A stretch of DNA of 5,608 nt, taken from NCBI GenBank assembly GCA_020846575.1, contig JADLDQ010000266.1, positions 1-5,608 on the forward strand. Direction: 5' to 3'. The notes below the pieces were generated by a model. It searched no databases, was not told where the DNA came from, and saw only the letters and a program-made list of their open reading frames with translations. Of the stretch, positions 1-5,608 are shown piece after piece; within the stretch, counting starts at the first letter, position 1; every line of letters starts with the position of its first letter. The stretch is from Burkholderiales bacterium (GTDB lineage Bacteria > Pseudomonadota > Gammaproteobacteria > Burkholderiales > SG8-39). The position numbers were made by a program, and so were the translations under genes.

Positions 1-960
1 GTCCACGTAGAAGTAGTACTCCCACTGGCCGGTGCGCGCCGGCCGGGACTCGATGCGGCACATCTGTACGCCGTGGCGCGCGAACGGGGAGATCAGTTCG
101 TGCACCGCCCCGGGCCGGTTGTGCGCGGTCATCGCGAGCGAAGTGCGGTCCAGTCCCGTCGGCCGCGGGGCTTGCGCGCCCAGAACCAGGAAGCGCGTCC
201 TGTTGCGCGCGTCGTCCTCTATGCCCGCCGCGAGGATCGCGAGGCCGTAGCGCTCGGCCGCGATCTCCGGGCCGATCGCGCCGGCATCGGGCTCCGCCGC
301 CGCCCGCCGGGCGGCTTCGGCATTGCTCACCAGCGGCACGCGCTCGGCGTGCGGCAGGTGCTGCGAGAGCCACCCGTGGCATTGCGCGAGCGACTGCGGG
401 TGCGAGTACACCCGCGCGATACCCTCGGGCGCGACGCCCCTGGACATCAGGTTCTGCCGCACCCGCAGCACCACCTCGCCGCAGATCGCGAGCGGCGTGG
501 ACAGGAGCAAGTCGAGCGTGCGGGCGATCGCCCCCTCGGTGGAATTCTCCACCGGCACCACCGCGTGGCGCGCGGCGCCCGATTCCGCCGCGCGGAAGGT
601 CTCGTCGATCGAGGCGCAGGCGAGCGCCTCCACGCTGCGGCCGAAATGGCGCTGCAGCGCCATCTCGCTGAAGGTGCCGGAGGGGCCGAGGTAGGCAACG
701 GTGAGCCTCTGCTCCACCGCCCGGCAGGCCGAAACGATCTCGACGTAGATGCGTGCGAGCGCCTCGCCCGAGAGCGGCGGTTTCGCCGCCGCCGCCACCC
801 GGCGCAGTACGCGCGCCTCGCGCTCCGGGCTGTAGACCGGGCCGTCGCCCTTCAGGGCCCCGATCGCCTGCGCTTGCCCGGCGCGTTCGAGGAGCAAGCG
901 CACCAGCTCGTCGTCGATGGTGTCGATGCGCGCGCGCCGCCGGGCGATATCGTCGGACAA
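1..960 (-). CDS. pheA: Bifunctional chorismate mutase/prephenate dehydratase (P-protein), 3'-truncated
   Basis: The P-protein converts chorismate to prephenate and then to phenylpyruvate, the precursor of phenylalanine. Translating from TTG at 960 gives 320 residues, uninterrupted to the window edge; roughly 35-40 residues should be missing. Residues 1-85 are an AroQ-type chorismate mutase (RRARIDTIDDELVRLLLERA) with Arg9, Arg26, Lys37, Arg47 and Glu48 at positions matching E. coli catalytic residues. Residues about 87-262 are prephenate dehydratase: AYLGPSGTFSE at 89-99, VPVENSTEGAI at 135-145, VYSHPQSLAQC at 184-194, and the catalytic TRF at Thr255-Arg256-Phe257. From about 272 an ACT domain begins with NRPGAVHEL and the phenylalanine-site motif ESRP (304-307), cut by the edge. 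The TTG start is supported by its Shine-Dalgarno and by the chorismate mutase helix starting almost at once; no ATG or GTG fits better. The gap to the upstream gene is 2 nt, so translational coupling is likely. Downstream, hisC/tyrA/aroA homologues are expected by analogy. Confidence 0.97.
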   Translation of the reverse strand, partial: MSDDIARRRARIDTIDDELVRLLLERAGQAQAIGALKGDGPVYSPEREARVLRRVAAAAKPPLSGEALARIYVEIVSACRAVEQRLTVAYLGPSGTFSEMALQRHFGRSVEALACASIDETFRAAESGAARHAVVPVENSTEGAIARTLDLLLSTPLAICGEVVLRVRQNLMSRGVAPEGIARVYSHPQSLAQCHGWLSQHLPHAERVPLVSNAEAARRAAAEPDAGAIGPEIAAERYGLAILAAGIEDDARNRTRFLVLGAQAPRPTGLDRTSLAMTAHNRPGAVHELISPFARHGVQMCRIESRPARTGQWEYYFYVD

Positions 961-962
961 GG

Positions 963-2156
963 CTAAGCCTCCCGCGGCAGGTAGCGCACCCCGAGCACCC
1001 CGTCGATCGCGGCGATCGCCTCGATCAATTCCGGCTTCACCGCGCTGTCCAGGTCCACCAGGGTGTAGGCCATCTCGCCCCGGGAGCGGTTCAGCATGTT
1101 GTGGATGTTGATGCCCGCCGCGGCCATGGTCCCGGAGATCTGCCCGACCATGTTGGGCACGTTGGCGTTGGCGACCGCGACCCGGTAGGGCGACTCGCGC
1201 GCCATCACCACGTCGGGGAAGTTCACCGCGTTGCGCACGTTGCCGTCCTCGAGGTAGTCGCGCACCTGGTCCACCACCATCACCGCGCAGTTGTCCTCGG
1301 CCTCCTGGGTGGAGGCGCCCAGGTGCGGCAGCGCCACCACGCCGCCCTGACCGGCGAGCGCGTGCGAGGGAAAATCGGTGACGTAATAGCGCAGCTTCTC
1401 GGCGGCGAGCGCCTGGCGCACCGCCAGCGCGTCGACCACCTCGTCCCGGGCGAAATTCAACAGCACCGCCTCCGGCTGCATCAGCTCGAGGTTCTTCGCG
1501 TTCACCAGGTGGCGCGTGACCGGCAGCAGCGGCACGTGCAGGGTGACGAAATGCGACGCGCGCAGCACCTGCTCGATCGAGGCCGCTCTGCGCACCAGCG
1601 ACGGCAGGCTCCAGGCGGCGTCCACGGTGATCTCCGGGTCGTAGCCGAGCACGTCCATGCCCAGCTTGATCGCCGCGTCGGCCACCAGGCTTCCGACCTT
1701 GCCCAGGCCGATCACCCCCAGCGTGCGCTGCGGCAGCTCGATGCCGGCGAAGGCCTTCTTTCCGTCCTCGACGACCCGGTTGAGCGTGGCGTCGTCGGCC
1801 GAGACCGGCAGCGAGGCGACGAACTGCAGCGCGCCGCCGAGGTTGCGCGCCGCCATCAGCATGCCGGCCACCACCAGCTCCTTCACCGCGTTGGCGTTCG
1901 CGCCGGGCGCGTTGAAGACCGGCACGCCGCGCACCGACAGCGCCTTGACCGGGATGTTGTTGGTGCCCGCGCCGGCCCTGCCGACCGCCTTCACCGTATC
2001 GGGAATCGACATGGAATGCATGTCGTGCGACCTGACCAGAATCGCGTCGGGTCGCGCCAGGTCCTTGCCCACCCTGTACGCGGCCTGCGGCAGGCGCGCC
2101 AGCCCCGATTGGGAAATCCGGTTCAGGACCAGCACTTCGAACATCGTCGACATCAT
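963..2156 (-). CDS. serA: D-3-phosphoglycerate dehydrogenase, short form with ACT domain
   Basis: This is an NAD-dependent D-2-hydroxyacid dehydrogenase family protein. The likely reaction is oxidation of 3-phosphoglycerate to 3-phosphohydroxypyruvate, the first step of serine synthesis, directly upstream of the SerC reaction. The 397-residue product (E. coli SerA has about 410) shows a substrate domain with GRAGAGTNNIP at 59-69 and NAPGANANAVKE at 82-93. A Rossmann fold follows with GLGKVG at 150-155 and Asp173 in GYDP for NAD ribose. Catalytic Arg237 (NFARDEVVD) and His278 (LPHLGAST) are present. The usual active-site glutamate is not evident: the aligned position in TDFPSHALAG is His265. 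A C-terminal ACT domain (about 325-397) keeps Asn332 and Asn350 at positions aligned with serine-contacting residues of E. coli SerA, so serine feedback is plausible. The start at 2156 follows an ideal AGGAGG; Met2 or Met5 are minor alternatives. The stop is TAG at 965-963, 2 nt before pheA. Another hydroxyacid specificity cannot be excluded, but the serC neighbour argues for serine synthesis. Confidence 0.9.
   Translation of the reverse strand: MMSTMFEVLVLNRISQSGLARLPQAAYRVGKDLARPDAILVRSHDMHSMSIPDTVKAVGRAGAGTNNIPVKALSVRGVPVFNAPGANANAVKELVVAGMLMAARNLGGALQFVASLPVSADDATLNRVVEDGKKAFAGIELPQRTLGVIGLGKVGSLVADAAIKLGMDVLGYDPEITVDAAWSLPSLVRRAASIEQVLRASHFVTLHVPLLPVTRHLVNAKNLELMQPEAVLLNFARDEVVDALAVRQALAAEKLRYYVTDFPSHALAGQGGVVALPHLGASTQEAEDNCAVMVVDQVRDYLEDGNVRNAVNFPDVVMARESPYRVAVANANVPNMVGQISGTMAAAGINIHNMLNRSRGEMAYTLVDLDSAVKPELIEAIAAIDGVLGVRYLPREA
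968..973 (-). promoter_or_regulatory. Shine-Dalgarno that fixes the TTG start of pheA
   Basis: The transcribed strand reads GGGAGG-CTTAGCC-TTG: a near-perfect Shine-Dalgarno 7 nt before TTG at 960-958. It lies inside the last codons of the serA-type gene and its spacer contains that gene's TAG stop. This suggests that ribosomes ending on the upstream gene can restart on pheA. Confidence 0.85.
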
Positions 2157-2164
2157 GTGGCGCT

Positions 2165-2170
2165 CCTCCT
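2165..2170 (-). promoter_or_regulatory. Strong Shine-Dalgarno of the serA-type gene
   Basis: The sequence AGGAGG lies 8 nt before the ATG at 2156 and 11 nt before a second, adjacent ATG at 2153. It fixes the start at 2156 or 2153 and excludes the in-frame GTG at 2192, which lies upstream of it. Confidence 0.85.
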
Positions 2171-2269
2171 CGCACTTCGGTACCCGGCGCACCGGGCAGG
2201 CGTGCGGGCTCGGTCATGGCGGCAGTCCCGGCGCACGGCGCCGCCGCCCCTTTCCGGACATCCGGCAAC

Positions 2270-2287
2270 GCGGGGGAACACCCCCGC
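2270..2287 (-). other. GC-rich hairpin after serC
   Basis: The transcribed strand reads GCGGGGG-TGTT-CCCCCGC: a perfect 7-bp stem, all G-C pairs, with a 4-nt loop, 33 nt past the serC stop. The bases after it (GTTGCCGG) contain no T-run, so it does not meet the usual pattern of an intrinsic terminator. It could stabilise the 3' end of a processed gyrA-serC transcript or cause pausing. Confidence 0.55.
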
Positions 2288-2320
2288 TCCCTTCGTCGAG
2301 AGAGCCTGGCTGCGGCTCCT

Positions 2321-3403
2321 TCAGGCGCTCGCGGCTTCGAATTCCTCGAGGTACTCGACCAGCCGCTGCACCCCGGCTGCGGGCATGGCGTTGTACATGG
2401 AAGCGCGCATGCCGCCCACGGAGCGGTGACCCTTCAGCTCGAGCATGCCGCGCTCCTGCGCCCCCTTGAGGAACGCCGCGTCGAGCTTGCTGTCGGCAAG
2501 CGTGAACGGTACGTTCATTCGCGAGCGGTCCTCGCGGCGCACCGGGTTGCGGTACAGGCGGCTCGCGTCGATCGCGGCGTACAGCAGGCCGGAGCGGGCA
2601 ATGGCGCGCCTTTCCATCTCCGCCACCCCGCCCTGGCGCTTCACCCACTGGAACACGAGGCCCGCGATGTAGATGGCGTAGGTCGGGGGCGTGTTCGACA
2701 TCGATCCCGCGTCCGCGTGGACCTTGTAGTCGAGCATCGATGGCGTGCCCGGCCGCGCCCCGCCGAGCAGATCCCCGCGTACGATCACCACGGTGAGGCC
2801 CGCGGGACCGATGTTCTTCTGCGCCCCCGCGTAGATGAGCCCGTACTTCGACACGTCCACGGGCCGCGACAGGAAATGCGAGGACATGTCGGCCACCAGC
2901 GGCACCTCTCCCGCCTGCGGCACCCAGTTGAATTCCACCCCGCCGATGGTCTCGTTGGAAGTGTAGTGGAGGTAGGCCGCGCCGGGATCGAGCTTCCACT
3001 CGGATTGCGCCGGCGCGCAGGTGAACCTGCTGTCCTCGGCGCTGGCGGCGATGTTGACCTGGCACATGCCCTTTGCGTCCTTGATCGCCTTCTTCGACCA
3101 CTCCCCGGTGTTCACGTAGTCAGCGCAAGATTTCCCGCGCAGCAGGTTCATCGGCACCATGCCGAACTGCTGGGTGGCTCCGCCCTGGAGGAAAAGCACC
3201 TTGTAGTCCGCCGGCACCGCCATCAGCTCGCGCAGATCGGCCTCGGCGCGCTCGCAGATACCGATGAATTCCCTGCCGCGATGGCTCATCTCCATGACCG
3301 ACATGCCGCAGCCTTGCCAGTCGTGCATCTCCGCGGCCGCCTGCTCGAGCACCTCCTCGGGCAGCACGGCCGGACCAGCGCTGAAGTTGATTACGCGTGA
3401 CAT
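2321..3403 (-). CDS. serC: Phosphoserine aminotransferase
   Basis: SerC is a PLP-dependent class V aminotransferase. It converts 3-phosphohydroxypyruvate and glutamate to 3-phosphoserine and 2-oxoglutarate (second step of serine synthesis), and in many bacteria it also acts in pyridoxal phosphate synthesis on 4-phosphohydroxythreonine. The 360-residue product is close to the 362 residues of E. coli SerC. It starts with the family signature MSRVINFSAGPAVLPEEVLE and carries SHRGREF (His41, Arg42, phosphate binding), GGATQQF at 74-80 (cofactor phosphate loop), and YAGAQKNIGPAG with the Schiff-base lysine at Lys196. HRSVGGMRASMYNA follows at 326-339. The start at 3403 is set by this N-terminus; the frame is open upstream into gyrA, but that extension is Arg-rich nonsense. 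The Shine-Dalgarno is weak (GGGGA, 4 nt before ATG). The gene lies 49 nt after gyrA with no obvious terminator, so cotranscription is likely. The stop is TGA at 2323-2321. Confidence 0.98.
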   Translation of the reverse strand: MSRVINFSAGPAVLPEEVLEQAAAEMHDWQGCGMSVMEMSHRGREFIGICERAEADLRELMAVPADYKVLFLQGGATQQFGMVPMNLLRGKSCADYVNTGEWSKKAIKDAKGMCQVNIAASAEDSRFTCAPAQSEWKLDPGAAYLHYTSNETIGGVEFNWVPQAGEVPLVADMSSHFLSRPVDVSKYGLIYAGAQKNIGPAGLTVVIVRGDLLGGARPGTPSMLDYKVHADAGSMSNTPPTYAIYIAGLVFQWVKRQGGVAEMERRAIARSGLLYAAIDASRLYRNPVRREDRSRMNVPFTLADSKLDAAFLKGAQERGMLELKGHRSVGGMRASMYNAMPAAGVQRLVEYLEEFEAASA

Positions 3404-3452
3404 GGTGTCCCCGTTCGAAGTTAGGTTCCGTGGCGCGCCGCCGCCCCCGGGT

Positions 3453-5608
3453 TCACGGCGTCTTGCCGCCCGGACCCGCACCGCCCTGCGCCGGCGGCGC
3501 ATCGTCGTCGGTCGGATCGTCGCCGGCCGGCGGCGTATCGTCGTCGGTCCGCGCCGCATCGTCCCCGGCGCGCGGCGCATCGCCGGGCGCACCGCCCTGG
3601 GTGCCGGATACGTTCCCGCCCTCGCCGTTCTCACCCGAGCCGTTTGCGTCCTCGTCGGTCTCACCGATCTTCTCGATGCCCGCCAGGCGCGTACCAGGAT
3701 CCAGGGCGATCAGCGTCACCCCCTGCGTCGAGCGCCCCATCTCGCTCACGTCCCGGGCGCTGGTGCGGATCAGCACGCCCGCGGTGGAGATGAGCATCAG
3801 TTCATCCCCGGGCTTCACCAGCGCGGCGCCCACCAGCGGGCCGTTGCGCTCGCTGGTCTGGATCGCGATCATCCCCTTGGTGCCGCGCCCGTGACGCGTG
3901 TACTCGGCAATCGGGGTGCGCTTGCCATAGCCGTTCTCGGTCGCGGTGAGCACCGTCCTGTCGCCCTCGCCCGCGACCAGCATGGCGATGACCCGCTGGC
4001 CCTCGTCGAGCGTCATGCCGCGCACGCCACGCGCCACGCGCCCCATCGAGCGCACGTCCATCTCCTCGAAGCGCACCGCCTTGCCGGCGTTCGAGAACAG
4101 CATCACGTCGTGGCGGCCGTCGGTGATCGCGGCGCCCACCAGGAAGTCTCCCTCGGCCAGTTCCACCGCGATGATGCCGCGTTCGCGAGGGTTGGAGAAA
4201 GCGCTGAGCGGGGTTTTCTTCACCGTGCCCATGGCGCTGGCCATGAACACGAAATGAGCGTCGTCGTACTGCTTGACCGGCAGCACAGCGTTGATCTTCT
4301 CGCCCTCGGCGAGCGGAAACAAGTTGACGATCGGCCTGCCGCGCCCGGTGCGCGCGCCCTGCGGCACCTGATATACCTTGAGCCAATACACCTTGCCCAG
4401 CGACGAGAAGCACAGGATCGTGTCGTGGGTGTTGGCGATGAAGATTCTCTCGATGAAATCGTCTTCCCTGGTGGTCGCCGCCAGTTTGCCGCGCCCGCCG
4501 CGCCGCTGCGCCCGGTAGTCGGCGAGCGGCTGCGCCTTGACATAGCACGCGTGCGAGAAGGTGACCACCACGTCCTCGGGGGTGATGAGATCATCCAGGG
4601 ACAGGTCCTCGGTCTGGACCACAACCTCGCTGCGGCGCACATCGCCATAGAGCCTGCGCACCTCGGCCAGCTCGTCGCGGATGATGCCGGTGATGCGTTC
4701 GGGCCGCGCGAGGATGTCCAGGTAGTCGCTGATCGCCTCCAGCAGCTCGCCGTACTCGGCGACGATGCGGTCCTGTTCCAGGCCGGTGAGGCGCTGCAGG
4801 CGCATCTCCAGGATCGCCTGCACCTGCGCTTCCGAGAGCCGGTAGCCGCCGGCTCCAAGCCCGAATCGCTCGTCCAGGCCGTCGGGCCGCGAGGCCTCTG
4901 CGGTGGCGGTGCCGGCGATCCGCTCCAGCATGCGCGCGACGGTTTCGCTCGGCCAGACGCGCGCCATCAGCGCCGCCTTGGCCTCCGCGGGCGTGCGCGA
5001 GCGTTTGATGAGCTCGATGATCGCATCCACGTTGGAGAGCGCGACGGCGAGGCCCTCCTGGATATGGGCGCGCTCGCGCGCCTTCTTCAGGTCGAAGACC
5101 GTGCGCCGGGTGATCACCTCGCGGCGGTGCGCGAGGAAGGCCTCCAGCATCTGCTTGAGGTTGAGCAGCCGGGGCTGCCCGTTCACCAGCGCCACCATGT
5201 TGATGCCGAAGGTGTCCTGGAGCTGGGTCTGCTTGAACAGGTTGTTGAGCACCACCTCGGGCAGCTCGCCCCGCCGCAGTTCGATCACCACCCGCATGCC
5301 CGACTTGTCCGACTCGTCCTGGACGTGGGCGATGCCCTCGATGCGCTTGTCGTTCACCAGCTCGGCGATGCGCTCCAGCAGGGTCTTCTTGTTGACCTGG
5401 TAGGGCAGTTCGTCGATGACGATCGCCTGGCGATTGCCGCGCTCGAGGTCCTCCACGTGGGTGCGCGCGCGGATGACCGCGCGGCCGCGACCGGTCCGGT
5501 ACGCCTCGCGGATGCCGTGCACGCCGTAGATGATCCCGGCGGTGGGAAAGTCCGGCGCGGGAACGAGGTTGAGGATCTCCTCGATGGCGGTGGCCGGGTC
5601 GGCGAGCA
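3453..5608 (-). CDS. gyrA: DNA gyrase subunit A, 5'-truncated by the window edge
   Basis: GyrA is the DNA-cleaving and DNA-wrapping subunit of the cytoplasmic A2B2 type II topoisomerase that introduces negative supercoils. The frame is open to the window edge (717 residues plus TGA at 3455-3453). The first visible residues include APDFPTAGIIYG, matching E. coli GyrA near residue 220, so the catalytic tyrosine and quinolone-resistance region lie outside. Visible in order: the DNA-gate/tower segment (YRTGRG, IPYQVNKK, DESDKSGMR), the long coiled-coil arm region (RREVITRRT, LEMRLQRLTGLE), then the C-terminal beta-pinwheel. The pinwheel carries the GyrA box QRRGGRGK at 4485-4508 (visible residues 367-374), which separates GyrA from ParC. 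Blade-like repeats such as GRVARGVRGM and GRSTQGVTLI follow. The body ends near IEKIGE, followed by a ~70-residue acidic, Gly/Pro-rich tail (3456-3665), longer than the E. coli tail. An internal GTG at 5522 is not the start, because homology continues upstream of it. The identification is secure. Confidence 0.98.
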   Translation of the reverse strand, partial: LADPATAIEEILNLVPAPDFPTAGIIYGVHGIREAYRTGRGRAVIRARTHVEDLERGNRQAIVIDELPYQVNKKTLLERIAELVNDKRIEGIAHVQDESDKSGMRVVIELRRGELPEVVLNNLFKQTQLQDTFGINMVALVNGQPRLLNLKQMLEAFLAHRREVITRRTVFDLKKARERAHIQEGLAVALSNVDAIIELIKRSRTPAEAKAALMARVWPSETVARMLERIAGTATAEASRPDGLDERFGLGAGGYRLSEAQVQAILEMRLQRLTGLEQDRIVAEYGELLEAISDYLDILARPERITGIIRDELAEVRRLYGDVRRSEVVVQTEDLSLDDLITPEDVVVTFSHACYVKAQPLADYRAQRRGGRGKLAATTREDDFIERIFIANTHDTILCFSSLGKVYWLKVYQVPQGARTGRGRPIVNLFPLAEGEKINAVLPVKQYDDAHFVFMASAMGTVKKTPLSAFSNPRERGIIAVELAEGDFLVGAAITDGRHDVMLFSNAGKAVRFEEMDVRSMGRVARGVRGMTLDEGQRVIAMLVAGEGDRTVLTATENGYGKRTPIAEYTRHGRGTKGMIAIQTSERNGPLVGAALVKPGDELMLISTAGVLIRTSARDVSEMGRSTQGVTLIALDPGTRLAGIEKIGETDEDANGSGENGEGGNVSGTQGGAPGDAPRAGDDAARTDDDTPPAGDDPTDDDAPPAQGGAGPGGKTP
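3491..3549 (-). repeat. Imperfect 36-bp direct repeat within the gyrA tail
   Basis: Two 23-bp segments, 3491-3513 and 3527-3549, differ at one base and start 36 bp apart. This equals 12 codons, so the frame is preserved. They encode the related peptides DDDTPPAGDDPT and DDDAPPAQGGAG near the GyrA C-terminus. The spacing suggests growth of the acidic tail by in-frame duplication. The upstream stretch (GDDAARTDDD) resembles a more degenerate copy, but I do not count it as one. Confidence 0.7.

Larger units (their letters stand above)
2157..2320 (-). promoter_or_regulatory. Structured 164-nt gap between serC and the serA-type gene
   Basis: This is the longest non-coding stretch in the window. 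In the transcribed direction it holds a perfect 7-bp hairpin (2270-2287), a short CCGG-ACAT-CCGG inverted repeat (2254-2265), a CCCGG-UGCG-CCGGG hairpin (2183-2196) and then the Shine-Dalgarno (2165-2170). I see no convincing -35/-10 pair, no T-tract and no leader peptide rich in Ser or Phe codons. It could be an internal promoter region, a leader that controls translation of the downstream gene, or simply a spacer left by insertion of that gene. The function is inferred only from length and structure. Confidence 0.35.

Noticed and set aside
73..966. Plus-strand open frame (297 codons) at the left end
   Set aside because: It is fully antisense to pheA, whose minus-strand reading gives three clear domains. 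The plus-strand product is Arg-rich without motifs.
2157..2192. Upstream GTG start at 2192 for the serA-type gene
   Set aside because: The extension would translate through the AGGAGG that serves the ATG at 2156, and the added residues do not resemble the family.
2028..2218. Possible leader or overlapping ORF starting at the minus-strand ATG at 2218
   Set aside because: It has no Shine-Dalgarno, runs out of frame across the serA-type gene, and is not enriched in serine or phenylalanine codons.
2270..2287. Intrinsic terminator after serC
   Set aside because: The hairpin is strong but no T-tract follows, so it is listed only as a hairpin.
753..2429. Long plus-strand open frame (558 codons)
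   Set aside because: It runs antisense to pheA, the serA-type gene and part of serC, has biased Arg/His-rich composition with no recognisable domain, and reflects scarcity of stop codons in high-G+C DNA.
2214..3101. Minus-strand open frame in another phase over serC
   Set aside because: The product is Arg/Gly-rich low complexity; the same strand carries the full-length SerC reading.
2216..3400. Plus-strand open frame (394 codons)
   Set aside because: It is the antisense shadow of serC, with no family signature.
3404..3664. N-terminal extension of serC into gyrA
   Set aside because: The frame is open, but the extra residues are Arg/Pro-rich, overlap the gyrA coding region and precede the canonical SerC N-terminus.
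5520..5522. GTG as the gyrA start codon
   Set aside because: Gyrase A homology continues without a break upstream to the window edge, including the PDFPTA motif.

Overview
The window is a stretch of chromosomal housekeeping DNA with very high G+C content. All four genes lie on the minus strand, so transcription runs from base 5608 towards base 1. In that order they are gyrA (5' end outside the window), serC, a serA-type D-3-phosphoglycerate dehydrogenase, and pheA (3' end outside the window). The gene order gyrA-serC-pheA is the known 'supraoperon' arrangement of beta- and gammaproteobacteria, and the GyrA box and the P-protein sequence fit that assignment. A high-G+C beta- or gammaproteobacterium is the best guess. 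I cannot name a genus from sequence alone.

Layout: 5608-3453 encodes the last ~717 residues of DNA gyrase subunit A, ending in an unusually long Asp/Gly/Pro-rich tail. After a 49-nt gap without a visible terminator comes serC (3403-2321, 360 aa). A 164-nt non-coding gap (2157-2320) holds small GC-rich hairpins and a strong Shine-Dalgarno for the next gene. The serA-type gene (2156-963, 397 aa) follows. Only 2 nt after its stop, pheA begins at a TTG codon with an ideal Shine-Dalgarno (960-1, 320 residues visible). Much of the plus strand is open in one frame or another, but these frames are antisense shadows typical of high-G+C DNA.

How the genes work together: the serA-type enzyme and SerC catalyse the first two consecutive steps of the phosphorylated serine pathway (3-phosphoglycerate to 3-phosphohydroxypyruvate to 3-phosphoserine). 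PheA takes chorismate through prephenate to phenylpyruvate, the branch to phenylalanine. Both the serA product and PheA end in an ACT domain, so both pathways probably have end-product control (serine and phenylalanine respectively). gyrA at the head of the cluster follows conserved gene order, not shared chemistry.

I see no mobile element, CRISPR array, RNA gene or clearly novel system. The points worth a second look are the serA-type gene inserted into the conserved cluster, the apparent loss of its canonical catalytic glutamate, the structured serC-serA gap, the repeat-bearing GyrA tail, and the TTG start and tight coupling of pheA.
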